DNA of 64,000 nucleotides from Nocardioides marmorisolisilvae (GTDB lineage: Bacteria > Actinomycetota > Actinomycetes > Propionibacteriales > Nocardioidaceae): the NCBI RefSeq assembly GCF_031656915.1, contig NZ_CP134227.1, positions 2,046,001 through 2,110,000 on the forward strand, read 5' to 3'. The notes under the pieces were generated by a model. That model was not told the DNA's origin. It worked only from the letters and a program-made list of their open reading frames with translations, and searched no databases. A program made the translations under genes and the position numbers. This document shows, in pieces, positions 16,460 through 27,004 of this stretch (the stretch's first letter is position 1; each line of letters starts with the position of its first letter).

Positions 16460-16983
16460 CGGGCCACCACCGATGCATCGCCGGCGGAGGAGGGCGGGGG
16501 GACGCATGGGCCCTTCGCCCACCAGCTCCCCAGCGAGGCGAGCACCTCGTCGCCCAGCGGGTTCACCCCGGGCCCCTCGACCAGCGACTGCCCGGCCAGG
16601 GCATGCAGGCACTTGACCCGGTCGGGCATGCCGCCTGCCGAGACCCCGGCGATCTCCGGCACCTCGGCAATCTCGTTCCGGGCGGCGAGGTAGCGGCGGT
16701 GCGCCTCGGCGTACGCCGCGGCCAGCGCATCGTCCTCGGCCAGCCGCTCGGTCATCTCACGCATCAGCCCGGAGGCCTCCAGCGTGCCGATCAGCGAGGC
16801 CGCGCGCGGGCAGGTCAGGTAGAAGGTCGTCGGGAACGGCGTGCCGTCGTCGAGCCGCGGCTCGGTCGTCACCACATCGGGGTTGCCGCACGGGCAGCGG
16901 TGCCCGACGGCGTGGATCGACCGCGGCGGCCGCCCCAGCTGCGCGTACACGGCCACTCGGTCCGTCTCGTCGAGCGCAGTCAT
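16456..16983 (-). CDS. DUF501 family protein
   Basis: 175-residue soluble protein of unknown function, conserved in actinobacteria next to ftsB/divIC and ppx. The diagnostic region is HRCPCGNPDVVTTEPRLDDG (about 25-45) followed by FPTTFYLTCPRAASLIGTLE, and later GGMPDRVKCLHALAGQ near 128, with conserved cysteines and a histidine that could form a metal site. The ATG is 7 bases before the ftsB-like stop region; spacing to neighbours indicates one operon. Confidence 0.88.
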   Translation of the reverse strand: MTALDETDRVAVYAQLGRPPRSIHAVGHRCPCGNPDVVTTEPRLDDGTPFPTTFYLTCPRAASLIGTLEASGLMREMTERLAEDDALAAAYAEAHRRYLAARNEIAEVPEIAGVSAGGMPDRVKCLHALAGQSLVEGPGVNPLGDEVLASLGSWWAKGPCVPPPSSAGDASVVAR

Positions 16984-16990
16984 CGTCGGC

Positions 16991-17569
16991 TCACTGACCC
17001 GTCGAGCGCGGCGGCACGATCTTGGTGATCGGACCCGGCCGGTCACCGGGCCTGGGCGGATGGTCGGCGGTCTCGAGGGTCGCGTACGCGGTGGTCCACC
17101 AGGCCGTCGGCTTCGCCGGCCGGACCAGTGGGGCGCTCAGCTCGTCGGTTCCGCGCAGCGGCTTCCCGTCAGTGCCGATCACCTGGTAGGCGGTCTCGCC
17201 GGGAAGGACCCAGCCGAAGCGAGCGCGGGCCTGCTGCTCGACGTACGACTTCTCGTGCCAGCGCCGCACCTCCTGCTTCATCTCTCCGATGCGCGCCCGG
17301 GAGCTGGCGATCTGCGCGGTCAGTCCGTCGATGTCGGAACGCTGCTGCCAGAAGGCACGAAGTGACGAGGCGTAGGAGACGACCAGCACGGCGAAGACGA
17401 TGACCAGCACCGCCATCCGGTTGGTGAACCGCGCCCGCCGCTGCGACCCCGGGGCGTCGACGCGCGCCCGGGCGGTGCCTCGCCCGCCGGGTCGGGTCCG
17501 CGGCGCAGCGATCCGACCGGCGCGGGACCGGCTGCTGCTGCGCGGAGGGGTACGACGCGGTGCGGGCAA
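16991..17569 (-). CDS. FtsB/DivIC-like septum formation initiator
   Basis: 192-residue bitopic protein of the divisome. A basic, Arg/Pro-rich cytosolic N-terminus (about 1-55) is followed by one transmembrane helix (MAVLVIVFAVLVVSYASSL, about 53-72), a coiled coil (QRSDIDGLTAQIASSRARI) and the family motif ARARFGWVLPGETAYQV near 125. Start is probably TTG at 17569: GGAGG, supplied by the last codons of enolase, lies 8 nt upstream. This makes the ribosome site part of the eno coding end, so the two genes are tightly linked. In other bacteria FtsB forms a complex with FtsL and FtsQ. Confidence 0.87.
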   Translation of the reverse strand: MPAPRRTPPRSSSRSRAGRIAAPRTRPGGRGTARARVDAPGSQRRARFTNRMAVLVIVFAVLVVSYASSLRAFWQQRSDIDGLTAQIASSRARIGEMKQEVRRWHEKSYVEQQARARFGWVLPGETAYQVIGTDGKPLRGTDELSAPLVRPAKPTAWWTTAYATLETADHPPRPGDRPGPITKIVPPRSTGQ

Positions 17570-17573
17570 CGCC

Positions 17574-19500
<1,927 letters not shown>

Positions 19501-19506
19501 GCGGGC

Positions 19507-19512
19507 AACCTA
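19507..19512 (-). promoter_or_regulatory. Leaderless -10 box (TAGGTT) for the 168-residue lipoprotein
   Basis: Minus-strand TAGGTT, 6 nt, then ATG at 19500. The box overlaps the stop codon of the upstream lipoprotein gene. Confidence 0.55.
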
Positions 19513-20187
19513 GCCGGTCGGCGAGGGCCGGGACCCGTCGAGGGGGTAGCGCCAACGCCCGGACGACGTCCTCGCGAGCAGGGCGTCACCGCGGAAGCTG
19601 AGGGCGGTGGGAGTGGTCTGTGCGTAGCGCTCCCGCACCCGGCCATCCGCGGTACCCATGCCGGCGTACGACCGGAGCAACACCTTCCCGGTCCTGGTGT
19701 CGACCACGACCACGGCCGCGACCGGGTCATCGCCGCTCAGCCGGGGTCCATGGTTGCGGTCCACGAAGCCGAGGAAGACCCCATCGGGCGACGCGACCAC
19801 GTGCGTGACGTGCTCGAACCCGGTTGACCGAGCCCTTCCGGCGGCGGTGAACCAGAGCTCGCCGTCATTGAGGAAGAAGGTGCCGCCCCGGGTGGCCACG
19901 GCCTCGTCGGCCCGGAGCGGGGCGACGCTGATGACGCGGCGGCCGAGGTGGATTCGGCCGCCCTCGACACTGACCATCCGGTCATGGCGGTACGACGACC
20001 TCCCGTGCGGGAGGACCGGAAGCGTCGCGGCAGCACGCATCACGGTGGTCCGCTCGACGACGTGCGGTTCGATCTGGTCGTGGGCGGACGCGGCGCACCC
20101 CGCAGCCAGGACCGACACGAGTGCGAACAGCGCTACGACGGCCGCGGGGAACCTCGCCGCGTCACCCGCCACGTTGCGCGCGTGCAT
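19510..20187 (-). CDS. Putative lipoprotein, possible beta-propeller fragment
   Basis: 225 residues. Signal peptide (about 1-30) ends in lipobox VLAAGC. The mature domain is beta-rich with repeating blocks such as GGTFFLNDGELWFT, HVVASPDGVFLGFVD and VVVVDTRTGKVLLRS, which look like blades of a WD40/YVTN-type propeller, although too few for a full one. Function unknown. ATG 20187 has AGG a few bases upstream; a GTG further upstream is possible. Confidence 0.7.
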   Translation of the reverse strand: MHARNVAGDAARFPAAVVALFALVSVLAAGCAASAHDQIEPHVVERTTVMRAAATLPVLPHGRSSYRHDRMVSVEGGRIHLGRRVISVAPLRADEAVATRGGTFFLNDGELWFTAAGRARSTGFEHVTHVVASPDGVFLGFVDRNHGPRLSGDDPVAAVVVVDTRTGKVLLRSYAGMGTADGRVRERYAQTTPTALSFRGDALLARTSSGRWRYPLDGSRPSPTG

Positions 20188-20227
20188 GGTCCTGCCTCGC
20201 CCCACTCGCTCCCGCGGTCCGGCGCCC

Positions 20228-20896
20228 TCAGCGGGTCGGACCGGTCACCTCACGCAAAGTGTCGCGCAAGGCCTGCTCGGGGTCGACACCGGCTCGACGG
20301 GCCTCGTCGACGAGGCCGAGCAGCCGGGCACCGAAGTCGGCGTCGTCGACCGGATCGGGCGCGCGAGCGCCGGACCGATCCAGCCGCTCGAGCATCTTCA
20401 GCGCGCGCAGCAGTACGGGCAGGTCCTGCGGGATGCCCGTCCCCAGGTCCGTATCGGGGCCCGGCCCGCCAGCGCCGTGCCGCCGCTCGCTCGCCTTGAT
20501 CTGCTGCCAGCGCTCGTTGATCCGGGCCGGATCGTCCTCGACCTCGTCGCCGAAGACGTGCGGGTTGCGGCGGATCATCTTGTCGCGCAGGCCCGCGGCG
20601 ACGTCCTCGATGTCGAACTCGCCCGACTCCGCGGCGATCGCCGCGTGCAGATACACCTGCAGCAGCACGTCGCCGAGCTCGTCTTGGACCCGCGCTGGAT
20701 CGCCGACGTCGATCGCGTCGACCGCCTCGTGCGCCTCCTCCAGGAGATAGCGGGTCAGGCTGCGATGGGTCTGGGCAGCCTTCCAAGCGCACTCACGGCG
20801 CAGTCGGGCGATGATCGGAACCAGCTCGAGCAGTGCGGGGGTCGTGGTGCACTCCCCGAACGTCCCGGGCTCGTCGGGAGCGGGCTGCTCAGCCAC
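20228..20896 (-). CDS. mazG: MazG-family nucleoside triphosphate pyrophosphohydrolase
   Basis: Hydrolyses (d)NTPs to monophosphate and pyrophosphate, a house-cleaning activity. 222 residues with one MazG domain: QTHRSLTRYLLEEAHEAVDA (about 40-60) carries the EExxE metal motif and QDELGDVLLQV near 70 the ExxD motif; MIRRNPHVFGDE near 107 is also typical. The usual CPWD segment before the domain is altered (RRECAWKAAQTH). A second MazG repeat, present in E. coli MazG, is absent. GTG start overlaps the SurA-like stop by 8 nt. Confidence 0.87.
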   Translation of the reverse strand: MAEQPAPDEPGTFGECTTTPALLELVPIIARLRRECAWKAAQTHRSLTRYLLEEAHEAVDAIDVGDPARVQDELGDVLLQVYLHAAIAAESGEFDIEDVAAGLRDKMIRRNPHVFGDEVEDDPARINERWQQIKASERRHGAGGPGPDTDLGTGIPQDLPVLLRALKMLERLDRSGARAPDPVDDADFGARLLGLVDEARRAGVDPEQALRDTLREVTGPTR

Positions 20897-21563
20897 ACTT
20901 CTGGCCGGCGGGCAGGTTCGCCACCCAACTCGCGTCGGGCTGGGCGCTGACGGAGTTCTTCGCGTCGCTCGAGACGGCGCGCGAGAGGGAGCCGTGGCCG
21001 TCGCCGCCGTGACCGGGCCCGGACGTGTCGTACTGCGGGTTGACCGTGATGTCGACCTTCTTGGCGGTCGCGGACTCGATCGCACCGACCTGCTGCTGCA
21101 CCAGCTGCTGGGTGGGCGCCTGCCCGGACGCACGGACCTGCGCCGTCGCTGCCTGGTAGACCTGCATCTGCCCCCGGAAGAGATCGCTGATCAGCTGACG
21201 GGTGCGGGCCTGATCGGCCGCGGGCAGCTCGGAGATCAACGGATCGAGCCGGTTCACCTCCTGGGCGAGGGTGAGCTTGTCGTAGCTCACCGCGTGCTGG
21301 TCGCCGTACCGCCGGTCGATCGCGCTCTCGATGAGCGCGCCGAGAGCGGAGTTGGAGACCGTCGAGATCGCGCTGGGGGGCTGCGCGGACGCCCCGGTCG
21401 CGTGCCGCTGCTCGGTGCACAGCGCCTGGGTCATCAGGTGGAGGTCGCTGGTCGAGATGGTCTGGGACCCCACCTGTGCGGCCGTCTGGCTGGACTGGGC
21501 ACACCCGCTGAGTGCGACCAGCGCGAGCGCGGCACCGGCCATCGGGAGCAGTCTCGTCTTCAC
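20889..21563 (-). CDS. SurA N-domain-like lipoprotein
   Basis: 224 residues: signal peptide with lipobox ALVALSGC, then a region resembling the SurA/PrsA chaperone N-domain (VGSQTISTSDLHLMTQAL, then helical ALGALIESAIDRRYGD). No parvulin PPIase domain follows. The C-terminus is Gly/His/Ser-rich and ends VANLPAGQKCG. Likely an envelope chaperone-like protein; its position upstream of mazG is common in actinobacteria. I choose GTG 21563 over ATG 21572: a TACCAT -10 box overlaps that ATG and sits 7 nt before the GTG, giving a compact signal peptide. Confidence 0.75.
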   Translation of the reverse strand: MKTRLLPMAGAALALVALSGCAQSSQTAAQVGSQTISTSDLHLMTQALCTEQRHATGASAQPPSAISTVSNSALGALIESAIDRRYGDQHAVSYDKLTLAQEVNRLDPLISELPAADQARTRQLISDLFRGQMQVYQAATAQVRASGQAPTQQLVQQQVGAIESATAKKVDITVNPQYDTSGPGHGGDGHGSLSRAVSSDAKNSVSAQPDASWVANLPAGQKCG

Positions 21564-21570
21564 GCCCAGC

Positions 21571-21576
21571 ATGGTA
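21571..21576 (-). promoter_or_regulatory. Leaderless -10 box (TACCAT) for the SurA-like gene
   Basis: Minus-strand TACCAT, 7 nt, then GTG at 21563. The box overlaps an upstream in-frame ATG, which argues against that ATG as the start. Confidence 0.5.
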
Positions 21577-21615
21577 CGCAGCGGCCTTGTGAGCGGGGTC
21601 ACGGGGCCGCGGGAC

Positions 21616-21621
21616 TACGGT
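21616..21621 (+). promoter_or_regulatory. Leaderless -10 box (TACGGT) for xylB
   Basis: TACGGT, 7 nt, then ATG at 21629. It lies 40 bp from the divergent SurA-like promoter. Confidence 0.55.
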
Positions 21622-21628
21622 CGGGGTC

Positions 21629-23044
21629 ATGACGTTGGTGGCCGGGATCGACTCGTCGACCCAGTCGTGCAAGGTCGTCGTACGGGAAGCGGACGACGGC
21701 GCACTGGTCCGCACGGGCTCGGCACCACACCCGGACGGCACCGAGGTGGACCCCCGAGCCTGGTGGGGCGCGCTCGAGGAGGCCGCCCGGCGTGCCGGCG
21801 GCTTCGACGACGTCGCCGCCGTCTCGGTCGGTGCCCAGCAGCACGGCATGGTGCTGCTGAACGAGGACGGCGACGTGGTGCGCGACGCCCTGCTCTGGAA
21901 CGACACACGCTCCGCGGCCCAGGCGGCCCGGCTGGTCGACGAGCTGGGTGGCGCGCACGCCTGGGCCGACGCGGTGGGCGTGATCCCGGTCGCCGCGGTG
22001 ACCGCGACCAAGCTCCGCTGGGTCGCCGACGAGGAGCCGAGGCACGCCGACGCGACCGCCGCGGTGTGCCTTCCCCACGACTGGCTCACGTGGCGGCTCG
22101 CGGGAGCGCCGGGGATCGCCGCACTGACCACCGACCGGGGCGATGCGAGCGGGACGGGCTACTTCTCGGCACGCGAGGAGCGCTATCGCACCGACCTCCT
22201 CGAGCTGGCCTTCCGCAACCGGGCTCCGCTGGTCCCCCGGGTCCTCGCCCCGGCCGAGACGGCGGGGCACACGCCGGCCGGAGCGGTGCTGGGGCCCGGC
22301 ACCGGCGACAACGCGGCAGCCGCTCTCGCCCTCGACGCGGGCCCGGGTGACCTGGTGGTCTCGCTCGGGACGTCGGGCGTGGTCAGCGCGGTGTCCGAGG
22401 TCCCCACGGCCGACCCGGATGGCTACGTCGCCGGATTCGCCGACGCCACCGGACGGCAGCTGCCACTGGTCTGCACGCTGAACGGAGCCCCGGTGCTGGC
22501 CCGGGTCGCCCGACTGCTCGGCGTCGACCTCGACACGCTGTCGGACCTCGCGCTCAGCGCGCCGGCCGGCGCGGACGGCCTCGTCCTCGCGCCGTGGTTC
22601 GCGGGCGAGCGCTCACCCGACCTGCCGACCGCCCGAGCGTCGGTGCACGGCCTCGGCGTGGACAACACCACCCCTGCCCACCTGGCTCGGGCAGCGGTCG
22701 AAGGGCTGCTGTGCTCCCTGGTGGTCGGTGCCGACTACATCCGTGCGCAGGGGGTGCCGGTGGAGCGGGTCCTGCTGGTGGGAGGCGGCGCCCGCTCACC
22801 GGCCGTCCGCGAGATCGCGCCGACGATGTTCGGGCTGCCGGTCGTGGTGCCGGCGCCGGGTGAGTACGTCGCCGACGGTGCCGCCCGGCAGGCGGCCTGG
22901 ACGCTGACCGGCGTACTGCCACGCTGGCAGGTCGGGGGCAGCGAGATCCGTCACGGCGAGCACCGCCCGGACGTGGTCGCCCGCTACCGCGAGGTCACAG
23001 AGCGGTTGGCGGCCGACCTGGTGGCCGGCTCCTCCGAGGCCTGA
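21629..23044 (+). CDS. xylB: Xylulokinase
   Basis: FGGY-family kinase that phosphorylates D-xylulose to xylulose 5-phosphate for the pentose phosphate pathway. 471 residues: ATP-binding N-lobe [14 protein letters not shown] at the start, substrate region [15 protein letters not shown] near 70 (XylB-type QHG), catalytic Asp in [13 protein letters not shown] near 170, second lobe [12 protein letters not shown] near 250 and [14 protein letters not shown] near 385. It is convergent with the adjacent polyol dehydrogenase gene, 5 bp between stops. The dehydrogenase product would feed this kinase. Confidence 0.9.
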   Translation: MTLVAGIDSSTQSCKVVVREADDGALVRTGSAPHPDGTEVDPRAWWGALEEAARRAGGFDDVAAVSVGAQQHGMVLLNEDGDVVRDALLWNDTRSAAQAARLVDELGGAHAWADAVGVIPVAAVTATKLRWVADEEPRHADATAAVCLPHDWLTWRLAGAPGIAALTTDRGDASGTGYFSAREERYRTDLLELAFRNRAPLVPRVLAPAETAGHTPAGAVLGPGTGDNAAAALALDAGPGDLVVSLGTSGVVSAVSEVPTADPDGYVAGFADATGRQLPLVCTLNGAPVLARVARLLGVDLDTLSDLALSAPAGADGLVLAPWFAGERSPDLPTARASVHGLGVDNTTPAHLARAAVEGLLCSLVVGADYIRAQGVPVERVLLVGGGARSPAVREIAPTMFGLPVVVPAPGEYVADGAARQAAWTLTGVLPRWQVGGSEIRHGEHRPDVVARYREVTERLAADLVAGSSEA

Positions 23045-23049
23045 GGCGG

Positions 23050-24537
23050 TCAGCCGACCAGCGCCGCGAGCGTCGCCCGGGCGCCCACGGTGCGCAGCAG
23101 CCCGAGGGTGTGCAGGTAGGGCTCGGTGAACCCCGGTTGCCGGGCGAGGTCACCGAAGAGCTCTTCGTCCTGCAGGAAGGCGAGCGGCTCCTGGCGGCTT
23201 CGTCTGGCCAGGGGCACCAGTCGGTCGGCCAGCCGGTCCACCACCTCGAAGGAGCGGCCGTGCTCGTCGACGCCCTCGGCGTACCGCGTCCAGGCGGCCA
23301 CCACCGCCGCGCTCGCGCGCACCGGTCCCCCGGCGAGGAGCTGGTCGCGGACCACCGGGACCACCCATTTGGGGATCCGGTCGGAGGCCTCGGCGGCGAG
23401 GCGTGGCACGGTATCGGCGATGTGGTGGTTGCCGAACCGCTCGAAGAGGGTGCGCTTGTAGTCGGCGAGGTCGATGCCGGGGACCGGACCGAGGGTGGGC
23501 TCGGCCTCCTCGTCCATGTAGACCCTGACCAGCTCGTGCAGCAGAGGGTCCTCCGTCGCGTCGTGGACGAAGCGGTGGCCGAGCAGGTGGCCGAAGTAGG
23601 CGAGCGCCTGGTGGCTGCCGTTGAGCAGCCGCAGCTTCATCCGCTCGTAAGGCGCCACGTCGTCGACGATCTGGACACCCACCCGCTCGAGCCGGGGCCG
23701 ACCGGCGACGAAGTGGTCCTCCAGGACCCACTGCGTGAACGGCTCGGTCACCACCGGCGACCGGTCCACGAGGCCGGTGCGTCGCTCGACGTCGTCGACG
23801 AGCTCCGGAGATGTCGCCGGCGTGATCCGGTCGACCATCGAGCTGGGGAACGCGGTGTGCTCGGACATCCAGTCGGCGAGGTCGGGATCCTTGAGGCACG
23901 CGAAAGAGGTGAACATCTCGCGGGCCACCTCGCCGTTTCCGGCGATGTTGTCGCACGACATCACCGTGAACGATCCCAGGCCGGCCTCACGACGGCGACG
24001 GAGCGCTTCGACGACGTAGCCGAACACCGTCCTCGGGACGGCGCCGGGTTCCAGGTCGGCGCGGACGCCGGGGTCGCGCTCGTCGAACCTCCCCGTGGCC
24101 GGGGCGAAGTTGTAGCCGCCCTCGGTGATGGTCAGCGAGACGATCCGGGTGTCGGGCGATGCCAGCCGGTCGAGCACGGCCTCGGGGTCGGCGGGGGCGA
24201 AGAGGTAGTCGACCAGGGACCCGATGACCCTGGTCTCCTCGTGCCCGTCCGGATGGCGCTGGGTGAGGGTGTAGAGCCCGTCCTGCGGCGCCAGCGCGTC
24301 GCGCATCCTGGCGTCGTCGGGCATCAGCCCGACCCCGCAGATCCCCCAGTCGACCGCCGATCCGTCGGCCTCCTCGAGCAGGCGGTCGACGTACATCGCC
24401 TGGTGCGCGCGGTGGAAGCCACCGACGCCGACGTGCACGATCCCGCAGCCAGGTCGACGGCTGCGGTACGCCGGTGTCGGGACTGTGCCGATCGAGGAGA
24501 GCGAATCCAGGCCCAACGAGACTGTTGCGTGCGTCAC
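23050..24537 (-). CDS. Mannitol dehydrogenase family polyol 2-/4-dehydrogenase
   Basis: NAD-dependent long-chain polyol dehydrogenase, 495 residues. N-terminal Rossmann motif VHVGVGGFHRAHQAMY (about 34-50) and the catalytic Lys-x4-Asn-x2-His signature in KLRLLNGSH near 297-305. Members oxidise D-mannitol to fructose, D-sorbitol to fructose or D-arabitol to D-xylulose. Pairing with xylulokinase rather than fructokinase makes D-arabitol the best guess (inference). GTG start; it is divergent from the SorC regulator with a palindromic operator in the 66-bp gap. Confidence 0.9.
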   Translation of the reverse strand: MTHATVSLGLDSLSSIGTVPTPAYRSRRPGCGIVHVGVGGFHRAHQAMYVDRLLEEADGSAVDWGICGVGLMPDDARMRDALAPQDGLYTLTQRHPDGHEETRVIGSLVDYLFAPADPEAVLDRLASPDTRIVSLTITEGGYNFAPATGRFDERDPGVRADLEPGAVPRTVFGYVVEALRRRREAGLGSFTVMSCDNIAGNGEVAREMFTSFACLKDPDLADWMSEHTAFPSSMVDRITPATSPELVDDVERRTGLVDRSPVVTEPFTQWVLEDHFVAGRPRLERVGVQIVDDVAPYERMKLRLLNGSHQALAYFGHLLGHRFVHDATEDPLLHELVRVYMDEEAEPTLGPVPGIDLADYKRTLFERFGNHHIADTVPRLAAEASDRIPKWVVPVVRDQLLAGGPVRASAAVVAAWTRYAEGVDEHGRSFEVVDRLADRLVPLARRSRQEPLAFLQDEELFGDLARQPGFTEPYLHTLGLLRTVGARATLAALVG

Positions 24538-24574
24538 ATCGCGATGTTAGCGTGTTGAGCGAACGAGCACCAGT

Positions 24575-24588
24575 TGAGCAAATGCTCA
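24575..24588. promoter_or_regulatory. Candidate SorC-family operator
   Basis: Inverted repeat TGAGCA-AA-TGCTCA in the gap between the divergent dehydrogenase and regulator genes. A second TTGAGC half-site lies 19 bp upstream (24555-24560). It is just upstream of the regulator's AGGAGG ribosome site, well placed for autoregulation and control of both directions. Confidence 0.55.
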
Positions 24589-24603
24589 CAGGAGGCGTGA
24601 CAG

Positions 24604-25641
24604 ATGAGCCGAGGAACGGTGCGGATCGGCGCCGAGCAGCCGGCCGAGGGCGGCCAGGACCTGCGCCTGATGCTCCGCGCGGCCTCGATGTACCACCTCG
24701 AAGGCGCCACCCAGGCCGAGATCGCCCGCCGCCTCGGGGTGAGTCGAGCCACCGCCGGTCGCCTGATCGCCCGCGCCCGCACCCGTGGACTGGTGCGCGT
24801 CGTGTTCGACGTGCCCGCCCACCTCGCGACCTCGCTGCGCACCGACGTCGAGGAGGAGGTCGAGCGGCGATTCGGCCTCGACGAGGTCGTGCTCGTGGAC
24901 GACGACCTCGGGGACTCGGCGACCAACGCCCCGGCCTCCGCCCTGGCATCGCTCGGCAGGGCCGCCGCCGAAGCGCTCACCCGCAGGCTCCGGCCCGACG
25001 ACGTCCTGGGGTTCACCTGGGGTCCCGAGACGATCGCCGTCGCTGACGCCGTGACCGGCCGCAGCGCGAGCTGCCGGCGGGTCGTCCAGCTCGACGGCTC
25101 GATGAGCCGCGTGCACTACCGCACCGGCGTCGACCATGTGTTCGGCCAACTGGTCGACAAGCTCGGCGCGGAGCAGGTGCGCCTCCCGGCGCCGTTGTAC
25201 GCCGACGCTGCCACCGTGGTCGCCCTGCGTGCCGACTCGCTGCTCTCCCAGGCGATGCAGATCGGTGACTCCGCGGACGTGATGGTCTTCGGCTGCGGGC
25301 CGGTCGACACCGACACCACCCTGTTCCGCGGCGCCTACATCAGCGAGGCCGACCTCGAGGACCTCGCCGGACTCGGCGCGGTGGGTGAGGTTGCCGGCCG
25401 CTTCTACGACGCGCACGGGCGCGACGTCGACTCCCCCCTCGCGGCCCGCACCGTCGGCGTCGATCTCGACCGCATCCGCCACTGCCCGACGACGGTGCTC
25501 GCCAGCGGTGGAACCGCCAAGTACGCCGCGGTGCTGGGCGCCGTCCGTGGCGGGCTCGCCAATGTCCTCGTCACCGATGCCGGCTGCGCCCAGTGGCTGC
25601 TCGAGCAGCCCCAGCTCCCCGAGGAGGAGGAACGAGCATGA
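24604..25641 (+). CDS. SorC/DeoR-type sugar-binding transcriptional regulator
   Basis: 345 residues: N-terminal helix-turn-helix at about 20-60 (EGATQAEIARRLGVSRATAGRLI, shown in part: QAEIARRLGVSRATAG) and a C-terminal phosphosugar-binding domain (about 75-340) with VFGCGPVDTDTTLF and ending VLVTDAGCAQWLLE. SorC proteins sense phosphorylated sugars or polyols; xylulose 5-phosphate is a plausible effector here (inference). ATG with AGGAGGCGTGACAG upstream. Its stop overlaps the start of the binding-protein gene (ATGA), so regulator and transporter are one operon. Confidence 0.9.
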   Translation: MSRGTVRIGAEQPAEGGQDLRLMLRAASMYHLEGATQAEIARRLGVSRATAGRLIARARTRGLVRVVFDVPAHLATSLRTDVEEEVERRFGLDEVVLVDDDLGDSATNAPASALASLGRAAAEALTRRLRPDDVLGFTWGPETIAVADAVTGRSASCRRVVQLDGSMSRVHYRTGVDHVFGQLVDKLGAEQVRLPAPLYADAATVVALRADSLLSQAMQIGDSADVMVFGCGPVDTDTTLFRGAYISEADLEDLAGLGAVGEVAGRFYDAHGRDVDSPLAARTVGVDLDRIRHCPTTVLASGGTAKYAAVLGAVRGGLANVLVTDAGCAQWLLEQPQLPEEEERA

Positions 25642-27002
25642 GCTTGTCGACGATGAGGACGCGCGCGACCGGGCTGCTCGGGGCGCTGGCACTCGCGCTG
25701 GCTGCCTCGGGTTGTGCGGCCGGTGCGGGATCGCTCGGCAGCAGCGGGCGCACGCTGACCATCGCGATCGTGTCCAACTCCCAGATGCAGGATGCGATCA
25801 GCCTGTCCCACGAGTTCTCGAAGGTCGACCCGGGCGTGCACCTGAAGTTCGTCAGCCTCGCGGAGAACGAGGCGCGCGCGAAGATCACCGCGTCCGTGGC
25901 GACCGGTGGCGGCGAGTTCGACGTCGTGATGATCAGCAACTACGAGACCGCGATGTGGGCGAAGAACGGCTGGATCGTCGACCTGCAGCCCTACATGGAG
26001 CGGACAGCGGGCTACGACCCGCAGGACTTCCTGCCGACCCTGCGCCGAGCACTGTCGTACCAGGGAGACATGTACTCCGCGCCGTTCTACGGTGAGTCGT
26101 CATTCCTGATGTACAACAAGCAGATGTTCGCCCGGGCCGGGCTGACCATGCCGGCCCACCCGACCTGGCCGCAGGTGGCACAGCTGGCCGCGAAGCTGGA
26201 CAAGGGCAACACCTACGGCATCTGCCTGCGCGGGGATCCCGGGTGGGGCGAGGTGCTGGCTCCGCTCGACACCGTGATCAATGCCTTCGGCGGACGCTGG
26301 TACGACCAGCACTGGAACGCGCAGCTCACCTCGAAGCCGGTCGAGAGGGCGGTCAGCTTCTACGTCAACCTGGTCCGCCGGCACGGCGAGCCCGGCGCGG
26401 CGTCGACCGGGTTCCAGGAGTGCGCCAACCTGATGTCGCAGGGCCAGACCGCGATGTGGTACGACGCCACCTCCGCGGTCTCGGTGCTCGAGGATCCGGC
26501 CACCAGCAACGTGGCCGGCAAGGTCGGCTACGTGCCCGCCCCGACGGCGGTCAAGGGTGACGACGGCTGGCTCTACACCTGGTCCCTCGCCATCCCGACG
26601 GCCAGCAAGGATCGTGCCGACGCGTGGAAGTTCATCTCATGGATGACCAGCAAGGCCTACATCCGCAACATCGCGCAGGCGAAGGGCTATGGGCCCTCGC
26701 ACGTCCCGCCCGGGAGCCGGCTCTCGACGTACCGGCTGCCGTCGTACAAGAAGGCCGCGAAGGCGTACGCCACTCCGACGCTGACCGCGATGAATGCCGC
26801 CAACCAGCTCAAGCCGACCGTGCAGTCGGTCCCCTACACCGGGGTCCAGTTCCTCGCGATCCCTGAGTTCCAGGACCTCGGCACCCGCGTGAGCCAGCAG
26901 ATCAGCGCGGCGATCGCGGGCCGCGAGTCCGTGCACAGCGCCTTGCAACAGTCCCAGCAGTACGCCCAGACCGTGGGTGACGCGTACAAGAAGGGGAACT
27001 GA
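25638..27002 (+). CDS. ABC transporter sugar/polyol-binding lipoprotein
   Basis: Extracellular solute-binding protein family 1, 454 residues. Signal peptide with lipobox LALAASGC (Cys near 25). The mature protein has the expected two-lobe pattern: TLTIAIVSNSQMQDA at the start, YSAPFYGESSFLMYNKQMF near 160, WYDATSAVSVLED near 280 and WSLAIPTASKDRADAWKF near 315. It captures the substrate for the two downstream permeases. Start ATG has a GAGGAGGAGG ribosome site and overlaps the regulator stop by 4 bp. Confidence 0.92.
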   Translation: MSLSTMRTRATGLLGALALALAASGCAAGAGSLGSSGRTLTIAIVSNSQMQDAISLSHEFSKVDPGVHLKFVSLAENEARAKITASVATGGGEFDVVMISNYETAMWAKNGWIVDLQPYMERTAGYDPQDFLPTLRRALSYQGDMYSAPFYGESSFLMYNKQMFARAGLTMPAHPTWPQVAQLAAKLDKGNTYGICLRGDPGWGEVLAPLDTVINAFGGRWYDQHWNAQLTSKPVERAVSFYVNLVRRHGEPGAASTGFQECANLMSQGQTAMWYDATSAVSVLEDPATSNVAGKVGYVPAPTAVKGDDGWLYTWSLAIPTASKDRADAWKFISWMTSKAYIRNIAQAKGYGPSHVPPGSRLSTYRLPSYKKAAKAYATPTLTAMNAANQLKPTVQSVPYTGVQFLAIPEFQDLGTRVSQQISAAIAGRESVHSALQQSQQYAQTVGDAYKKGN

Positions 27003-27004
27003 CG

